Origin: Bacillota bacterium
GTDB lineage: Bacteria > Bacillota > Clostridia > Acetivibrionales > DSM-1351
Direction: 5' to 3'
Length of the DNA: 12,182 bases
NCBI GenBank assembly: GCA_023441625.1
Contig: JAEZOA010000157.1
Location: 1-12,182 of the forward strand
The translations under genes were made by a program, and so were the position numbers. The notes beneath the pieces were generated by a model. That model was not told the origin of the DNA. It ran no database searches and saw nothing but the letters and a program-made list of their open reading frames with translations. Positions 7,260 through 12,182 of this stretch are shown one piece after another. The first letter of the stretch is position 1. Each line of letters opens with the position of its first letter.

Positions 7260-8375
7260 CTACTTCAAATTATCTGGGTTCAAGCCTTCTAGCTCCTCAA
7301 CAACGAATAGCCCATCTTTTCTAATAAGCCTATCATCAAACCATATTTCACCGCCACCATATTCAGGTCTCTGTATAAATACCAAATCCCAATGAATTGA
7401 GGATTTGTTTCCGTTTGGACACTCATCGTAGCAGCTGCCTGGTGTAAAATGCAGGCTTCCTTTAATTTTTTCATCAAAAAGTGTATCCTTCATAGGTTTT
7501 TCAATAAATGGGTTTACGCCAATTGCAAATTCACCAATATATCTTGCGCCCTCATCTGTATCAAATATTTCATTGATTCTTTCAGTATCATTTGCAGTGG
7601 CCTTCACTATTTTACCGTTTTTAAATTCCAGGCTTATGTTCTCAAAGGTAAACCCTTGGTACACAGCAGGACAATTATAGGATATTACGCCGTTTACCGA
7701 GTCTTTTACAGGCGCAGTAAAGACCTCTCCATCAGGAATATTCATCTTTCCATCACACTTAATGGCAGGAAGCCCCTTAATTGAGAAGGTTAAATCGGTG
7801 TTCTTTCCTGTGATTCTCACCCTGTCAGTAGCCTCCATTATTTTAACTAAAGGGTCCATCGCTTTTGACATTTTATTATAGTCAAGATTACAAACATCGA
7901 AATAAAAATCCTCAAAATACTCTGTAGGCATATTTGCAAGCTGTGCCATAGAGTGACTAGGATATCTCATTACACACCATTTAGTATTGTTAACCCTCTC
8001 CTCAGAGTGAACAGGCTTCGAGAAAAGGGACATATAAAGCTTCATTTTGTCAGCTGGCACAGAGGATTTTTCACTTACATTATCACCTGAGCGCACGCCG
8101 ATATATGCATCCATATCCTTCATACGAGCCAGCTCATAGCGAGCCATGTCCTTAATTTGTTCCTCAGTGCACTGCTCAAGTATAACGCGCTCAAGCTCGG
8201 GATTTTTTACCGTTAAATATGGTATTGCACCCACCTTGTAGGCTTCACGAATCAAAGCTCTTGATAGTGGTACTTCGTTTCCAATATTCTCAATGAGTAT
8301 TTTTTCACCTGCTTTTAGCTCACAGGAATAGTTAATAAGATTTGCTGCTAGCGTTTCTATACGAGAATCTTTCAT
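7260..8375 (-). CDS. M29-family metallo-aminopeptidase (PepS/AmpS/thermophilic aminopeptidase type)
   Basis: A 371-residue enzyme removing N-terminal amino acids from peptides in the cytoplasm with two divalent metal ions. All six M29 ligand positions can be picked out with family-like spacing: E217 (D-G-E-V-F-T-A-P), E282 (G-E-F-A-I-G-V-N-P), H309, Y316, H328 and D330 (H-x6-Y and H-W-D). Length is normal for clostridial members. The frame stays open upstream to ATG 8495, but that would overlap the end of pepF and add an unconserved basic stretch. GGAGG at 8384-8388, 8 nt before ATG 8375, fixes the start. It sits 64 bp downstream of pepF on the same strand with no terminator between, so the two are probably co-transcribed and work together on oligopeptides. 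Confidence 0.92.
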   Translation of the reverse strand: MKDSRIETLAANLINYSCELKAGEKILIENIGNEVPLSRALIREAYKVGAIPYLTVKNPELERVILEQCTEEQIKDMARYELARMKDMDAYIGVRSGDNVSEKSSVPADKMKLYMSLFSKPVHSEERVNNTKWCVMRYPSHSMAQLANMPTEYFEDFYFDVCNLDYNKMSKAMDPLVKIMEATDRVRITGKNTDLTFSIKGLPAIKCDGKMNIPDGEVFTAPVKDSVNGVISYNCPAVYQGFTFENISLEFKNGKIVKATANDTERINEIFDTDEGARYIGEFAIGVNPFIEKPMKDTLFDEKIKGSLHFTPGSCYDECPNGNKSSIHWDLVFIQRPEYGGGEIWFDDRLIRKDGLFVVEELEGLNPDNLK

Positions 8376-8439
8376 GTTTAATTCCTCCATTTTAGTGTTA
8401 ATATTAGTCCTTCTAAAACGCCTAAAAACCAAATCAAAG

Positions 8440-10245
8440 CTACCCCAATAACTCTTCCAACTCATCAAGAGTCTTTTCGAATACATTAAGTGCATCCTGT
8501 ATAGGCTGCGGTGATGACAAGTCTACACCTGCTATTTTCAGAAGCTCAATTGGATAGTTAGAGCCCCCACTCTTAAGGAACTCCAGATACTTGTCTACTG
8601 CAGGCTTTCCTTCAGTGAGTATCTTTTCTGCAATTGCTGTTGCAGCTGAAAAACCAGTAGCATATTTATAAACATAGAAGCTACTATAGAAATGAGGTAT
8701 TCTGGACCATTCCATAGCAATGTCTTCATCAACGGTAACTGTCTCCCCAAAATATTTCTGGTTCAATTTATAATAAATATCGCATAGCTCTTGAGAATTC
8801 AGTGCCTCTCCCTCTTCCACTTTTGCGTGTATTAGCTTTTCAAACTCAGCAAACATTACCTGTCTGAACACTGTCCCCCTGAATTCCTCAAGATAATGGT
8901 TTAGAAGATATGCTTTTTCTGCCTTGCTTTTTGCTCTCGGAAGCAAATATCTCATTAAAAGAGATTCATTTACTGTAGATGCAACCTCTGCCACAAATAT
9001 CTTGTATTCAGAATAAATATATGGCTGTGTCATATTAGTATAATAGGAATGAAGCGCATGCCCCATTTCGTGAGCCAGTGTGAACACATCATTAATCTTG
9101 TCTTGATAATTTAACAGTACATAGGGATGTGTTTTATAGGAGCCCCAAGCGTATGCCCCACTCGTCTTCCCTTCATTTTCATAAACGTCAATCCAGCTAG
9201 AATTCATACCCTTTTGGAGGTATCCAATATACTCCTCACCTAAGGGCTTAAGTGCCTCTGCTATTGTTGACTTTGCCTCTTCATAAGGAATATCCTTATC
9301 AAACTCCTCAACCATTGGCACATATAGGTCGTACATGTGTAGTTCGTCTAGCTTTAATACCTTTTTCCTTAGCATTAAATACCTGTCTAGCAAAGGAAGA
9401 TTCTTGTTTACAGTCTCAATTAGGTTATCATAAACGCTAACTGAAATATTATCATTATCAAGTGAGGCTTGAAGCGCAGATGGGTACTTTCTGACCATAG
9501 AGTAGAACCTATTTTTCTTAACATTTCCTGTCAGCGTAGTAGCCAAGGTATTTTTCATTTTATTGTATGTGCCATAAACCGCTTCAAAGGCATCCTTACG
9601 TACACGTCTGTCCTTGCTCTCAAGAAAGGCAATGTACCTTCCCTTTGTGACCTCAACCTCTTCCCCCTTCTCATTCTTTATGTAGGGGAATTTAATATAT
9701 GCATTGTTGTACATTGTGAAAACATCTCCAGATATATCAGATATTTCAGCTGACATAGCCAGGATTTGTTCTTCCTTTTCTGATAAAATATGCTCCTTCT
9801 GTCTCAAGCTTTCCTCTATTGTGAATTTGTACAGCGAAAGCTCCTTGTTCGAACTAACATATCCTAACAGCTTATCTTCATCAATGCTGAGCATCTCAGG
9901 CACTATAAAGGAAATTGCTGCAAAAACATCTGTAGCAAGGGTTGATGCACGGTCTGTCAATGCTTGATAAGTGGAGTCCCCATTATTCTCATCTCGCTTC
10001 ATTCTTGCATATACGAATACCTTGTCATTTAATGATAATAGCTCATCACTTTTCTTGAGGCAATCCAAAAGCGTTTGCGCGCTATCAGCTAACTTACCCT
10101 TATACCCTTCTATTTGAGTGGACAATTCCTTTACACGTTTAAAATCCTGTTCCCATAATGAATTATCACTATAAATATCTTCAAGCTTCCATTTGAATTT
10201 AGAGTCAATGTCCTGCCTTTTGGGTAATTTCTTATTTGAAGCCAT
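8440..10245 (-). CDS. pepF: Oligoendopeptidase F (M3B zinc metallopeptidase)
   Basis: 601 residues, the standard PepF length. The N-terminal helical region (about 1-200) begins R-Q-D-I-D-S-K-F-K-W-K-L-E-D-I-Y, as usual for oligoendopeptidase F. The catalytic M3 domain contains H392-E-M-G-H396 as zinc ligands and base, with E420 (F-V-A-E-V-A-S) as third ligand. The late aromatic motif around R-I-P-H-F-Y-S-S-F-Y-V-Y-K-Y-A-T-G (515-531) matches the substrate-binding tyrosine/histidine loop of the family. There is no signal peptide, so it is cytoplasmic and cleaves short peptides internally. GGAGGT at 10252-10257, 6 nt before the ATG, confirms the start. It is probably the first gene of a two-gene unit with the M29 aminopeptidase. 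No frameshift or missing key residue is seen. Confidence 0.96.
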   Translation of the reverse strand: MASNKKLPKRQDIDSKFKWKLEDIYSDNSLWEQDFKRVKELSTQIEGYKGKLADSAQTLLDCLKKSDELLSLNDKVFVYARMKRDENNGDSTYQALTDRASTLATDVFAAISFIVPEMLSIDEDKLLGYVSSNKELSLYKFTIEESLRQKEHILSEKEEQILAMSAEISDISGDVFTMYNNAYIKFPYIKNEKGEEVEVTKGRYIAFLESKDRRVRKDAFEAVYGTYNKMKNTLATTLTGNVKKNRFYSMVRKYPSALQASLDNDNISVSVYDNLIETVNKNLPLLDRYLMLRKKVLKLDELHMYDLYVPMVEEFDKDIPYEEAKSTIAEALKPLGEEYIGYLQKGMNSSWIDVYENEGKTSGAYAWGSYKTHPYVLLNYQDKINDVFTLAHEMGHALHSYYTNMTQPYIYSEYKIFVAEVASTVNESLLMRYLLPRAKSKAEKAYLLNHYLEEFRGTVFRQVMFAEFEKLIHAKVEEGEALNSQELCDIYYKLNQKYFGETVTVDEDIAMEWSRIPHFYSSFYVYKYATGFSAATAIAEKILTEGKPAVDKYLEFLKSGGSNYPIELLKIAGVDLSSPQPIQDALNVFEKTLDELEELLG

Positions 10246-10440
10246 GTCTATACCTCCGTATGATTTATTTTGTTAATACAGTTATCCTTTAAAATCCTAC
10301 TAACTATTAGTTTGCCACTATATTAAATATTCTTGCATGATAATATAATAAATAAATTTAGCAAACCTATTTAATCCTATACAGTATAAAAACTCATACT
10401 ATTAAATTATAGAACATTGCTAAAATAAATTCCACGCATT
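10246..10440. promoter_or_regulatory. AT-rich upstream region of pepF with a tentative promoter
   Basis: This stretch before pepF is very AT-rich and codes for nothing I can support. On the minus strand TTGCTA (10364-10359), a 16-bp spacer and TATCAT (10342-10337) is the best promoter candidate; several overlapping TATTAT-like hexamers nearby make the choice uncertain. A small ACTAA/TTAGT dyad lies near 10300-10312. No riboswitch or T-box features are visible. Confidence 0.3.
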
Positions 10441-10452
10441 TCCTATAAGAAA

Positions 10453-10498
10453 CAAAAAATCCGTATTTCAAGCCAATATTTAAGCTCAAAATACGGAT
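10453..10498 (-). terminator. Rho-independent terminator of the DUF5050-like gene
   Basis: Read on the minus strand, ATCCGTATTT (10498-10489) pairs with AAATACGGAT (10468-10459). An inner GAGC/GCTT-type pairing extends the stem, and six T residues follow at once. It lies about 80 bp past the stop at 10576, with the GC-rich double hairpin in between. Confidence 0.88.
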
Positions 10499-10513
10499 AA
10501 TCTTTTATTAACA

Positions 10514-10567
10514 GTGCGTCCAGCGAAGCTGGAGCACACTTGCAATGTTGGCTTGCCAGCTTGCGTT
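10514..10567. repeat. GC-rich double-hairpin element in the 3' untranslated region
   Basis: Two adjacent stem-loops. GTGC-g-TCCAGC / GCTGGA-GCAC (10514-10537) has a GAA loop and one bulged G. The second pairs GCAA (10542-10545) with TTGC (10561-10564) and TGGC (10549-10552) with GCCA (10555-10558). CTTGC recurs three times. AGCTGG also occurs inverted across the element, allowing an alternative fold. G+C is 32 of 54, far above the flanks, which suggests a dispersed intergenic repeat rather than ordinary 3' sequence. Confidence 0.55.
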
Positions 10568-10575
10568 GTTTTATA

Positions 10576-11898
10576 TTAATATTTTGATAGTAAGATAATA
10601 TCATATACATCTTCTTCATCAGATAGCTTTTTAGTAGTTTTCCCATCACTACTCATATAATACAACCTTCCGCTATCTTTCGAATTCACATAGAAGAAAC
10701 CTTCCTCTTCATCGGCATAAATACATTCTTTGCTATCTACACCGGACAACTTTTGCAGAGTCAAGTCAGATTTAATTATATATGAATCACTAGTACTCTT
10801 AGAACATATAATAGTTGATGACAATTTGCCGCCCTTAGAAAGATTATATACCCACGATGCATCTTTAATAGATATTGCTTTCTTATTTATAGCTTTTCCG
10901 TCCTTTATCGTACAAACATAGGCTTTATAGTCTGAATCAATAAATACAAGTTTGTCAGTTCCAACGTTTGCAATCTCAATTACACCTTTAGTATGTATCT
11001 GTATATTTTTTCCTTTAGTATCAATTACATAGCCCTTTCCTGTTTTATAATCATACTCGTCTTCGTCAGAATTATATTTTATATCCTTATTGTATAAATA
11101 ATACCCATTAACCCACTTTCCAGTATATACAGCATTTACATCAAGAGGAGACTTAGCATTAATTGCTTTTGGAGCGCCGCCTTTAAGAGGATTTGTGTAA
11201 AGAACCATGCTCTTTGTAGACTTTGTATCATGTGGGTTACTATCTATCATAGTATTAATATTAGTATTATCTTTATTCATATACCATGGGCCTGGGAAGG
11301 CACCAGCTGCAATCCATTTTATCTGACCACTTCCGTCAGCAGCCTTTGATGCAGCCCATGTGGTTTTTCCATTTTTTAAAGCGTTATAATATATTTGCCC
11401 ATTTTTAATAGAGAACTCAGGAACCCTTGTATCAACCTTATCTGTAACTAGTTTTGCCTTAGTAGATTCGGCATTTGCTGGTGCCCGGTAAAGCTCTCCT
11501 TCAGTATTCAGATAGTAAATATATGTACCATCTGTGTCATGGTATATTATATCATCATCTGTAAAGATAGAAGGTTCCTCCTCTGACCCATCCATTGCAA
11601 TTCTCATAAAACTAGGCAATTCTTCATCATCGGACATATAGTATAAATAATTCCCAACAGGTATTATATCTTCACCACTAAAGTCACTAAGTATTAGTTG
11701 TTCATTTGAACCATCACCCATAACGCGAAATAAAGCATCATCTTTTACATAGTATACATATGTTCTTGATGCTCCTGTTTTTGTATCAGTGGCAGCAACG
11801 GCCTTGAGCTTTGTAAAACTCATTCCAGTAAAAATTAGTGCGAGTGTTAAAACAGCACATATAACTCGCTTAAATAATAAATTAATTCTTCTCATCAT
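10576..11898 (-). CDS. Secreted DUF5050-like protein, predicted beta-propeller
   Basis: 440 residues. The signal peptide is clear: R3-R4 and K10-R11, then hydrophobic V12-M26, ending K-A-V-A-A before T-D near residue 36. The mature protein shows repeated blades of the form Y-x-Y-Y followed by L-x-R/Y and D-G: around 47-64, 84-105, 126-143 and 401-420. This is the pattern of DUF5050 and related clostridial propeller proteins, which report no known enzyme activity. There are no SLH modules, LPXTG motif or lipobox, so it is probably released or loosely wall-associated. AAAGGGTG just upstream serves both the ATG at 11898 and the one at 11895; the second has the better spacing, so the true start may be one codon later. 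It stands alone with its own terminator; function unknown. Confidence 0.75.
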   Translation of the reverse strand: MMRRINLLFKRVICAVLTLALIFTGMSFTKLKAVAATDTKTGASRTYVYYVKDDALFRVMGDGSNEQLILSDFSGEDIIPVGNYLYYMSDDEELPSFMRIAMDGSEEEPSIFTDDDIIYHDTDGTYIYYLNTEGELYRAPANAESTKAKLVTDKVDTRVPEFSIKNGQIYYNALKNGKTTWAASKAADGSGQIKWIAAGAFPGPWYMNKDNTNINTMIDSNPHDTKSTKSMVLYTNPLKGGAPKAINAKSPLDVNAVYTGKWVNGYYLYNKDIKYNSDEDEYDYKTGKGYVIDTKGKNIQIHTKGVIEIANVGTDKLVFIDSDYKAYVCTIKDGKAINKKAISIKDASWVYNLSKGGKLSSTIICSKSTSDSYIIKSDLTLQKLSGVDSKECIYADEEEGFFYVNSKDSGRLYYMSSDGKTTKKLSDEEDVYDIILLSKY

Positions 11899-11927
11899 TT
11901 TTCACCCTTTCTTTTCTAAATATGTAT

Positions 11928-11933
11928 ATTATA
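11928..11933 (-). promoter_or_regulatory. Possible -10 box of the DUF5050-like gene
   Basis: TATAAT on the minus strand (11933-11928) lies about 30 bp before the start codon. No convincing -35 stands 16-18 bp upstream (TCGAAA is the nearest), so the promoter is tentative. Confidence 0.35.
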
Positions 11934-12182
11934 TATTAAATTTCAATATTTTTCGATAAATTTATAGTTATTTGTTTTAATTTTATATTAATTAGGTCTA
12001 TAGCCTTAGTTACTCCCATTATGCAAATAATATAGGGCTGTCTCTTAAGGGTAACGTATAATTTCATATGCTAATAATTCTTATGGTGTATTAGTAGGTG
12101 GTGTATTAGTAGGTGCAAGAATGAATAAAATGACTTGAAAATATAGAAGATATTTAGTATACTCCCGAGTTTGACAGTTGTG
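11934..12182. other. Noncoding tail with possible gene or IS debris
   Basis: About 250 bp to the window end without a supportable gene. It contains an AGGGCTGTCTC segment (12034-12044) resembling the ends of some insertion sequences, a 15-bp tandem duplication (12085-12114), and short open frames on both strands over the duplication. TTGACA near the last bases could be a -35 for a gene beyond the window. Confidence 0.4.
12085..12114. repeat. Perfect 15-bp tandem duplication
   Basis: GGTGTATTAGTAGGT occurs twice head to tail (12085-12099 and 12100-12114). The unit is a multiple of three. On the minus strand, in a frame open from the window edge to a TAA at 12083-12081, it would encode P-T-N-T-P twice; on the plus strand G-V-L-V-G twice. 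Confidence 0.8.

Noticed and set aside
7449..7784. 111-residue plus-strand ORF opposite the aminopeptidase
   Set aside because: Antisense shadow of a well-supported conserved gene, with no start signals; the same holds for the short antisense ORFs inside the SNF2, flavoprotein and pepF genes.
8376..8495. Upstream extension of the M29 aminopeptidase to ATG 8495
   Set aside because: It overlaps the end of pepF, has no ribosome site and adds an unconserved basic stretch. GGAGG at 8384-8388 clearly serves ATG 8375.
10505..10575. Integron attC-like site
   Set aside because: The element is a GC-rich palindrome with CAAC and GTTA near its ends, but the R and L box spacing and the extrahelical bases of attC cannot be made out, and there are no cassettes or integrase nearby.
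10443..10649. 68-residue minus-strand ORF
   Set aside because: It runs through the GC-rich hairpins and the terminator and overlaps the end of the DUF5050-like gene; no ribosome site or family resemblance.
12085..12114. Start of a CRISPR or satellite array
   Set aside because: Only two abutting 15-bp copies with no spacer; a simple tandem duplication.

Overview
The window is low-GC (roughly one third G+C by eye), with strong Shine-Dalgarno sites, consensus sigma-A-type promoters, Rho-independent terminators and an S-layer-homology protein. All of this points to a Gram-positive Bacillota chromosome, most likely a clostridium. The cellulolytic Ruminiclostridium group is my guess from overall flavour, not something the sequence proves. 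I see no rRNA, tRNA, CRISPR array, phage gene or intact transposase.

Layout, left to right. (1) 1-141 is the C-terminal tail of a histidine-kinase-type ATPase, plus strand, cut by the window edge. (2) 245-3472 is a large SWIM zinc-finger/SNF2 helicase, plus strand. (3) 3492-3580 is a long palindrome serving as a terminator between convergent genes. (4) 4972-3587 (minus) is a 461-residue protein with two flavodoxin-like FMN-reductase domains; the second carries a compact four-cysteine motif like that of iron-sulfur flavoproteins. It is transcribed divergently from (5) a TetR/AcrR regulator with a WHG-type C-terminal domain (5094-5684). The 100 bp between them holds two back-to-back promoters overlaid by inverted repeats. 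(6) 5937-7166 is a secreted SLH-domain protein, plus strand, with a good terminator. (7) 10245-7260 (minus) is a likely two-gene peptide-degradation operon: oligoendopeptidase F followed by an M29 aminopeptidase. (8) 11898-10576 (minus) is a secreted DUF5050-like predicted beta-propeller; its 3' side carries an unusually GC-rich double hairpin and a strong terminator. (9) 11899-12182 is mostly noncoding, with a 15-bp tandem duplication and possible gene or IS debris.

How the genes fit together: the regulator/flavoprotein pair looks like a self-contained inducible redox module, in which TetR probably represses both itself and the flavoprotein. PepF and the M29 enzyme plausibly act in sequence, endopeptidase then aminopeptidase, on cytoplasmic oligopeptides. 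The SLH and DUF5050-like proteins are separate envelope or exported proteins. The SNF2 protein stands alone, with no restriction, methylase or defence partner in view. I see no clearly new multigene system. The most unusual items are the tandem flavodoxin with the Fe-S-like motif and its operator region, and the GC-rich hairpin element.
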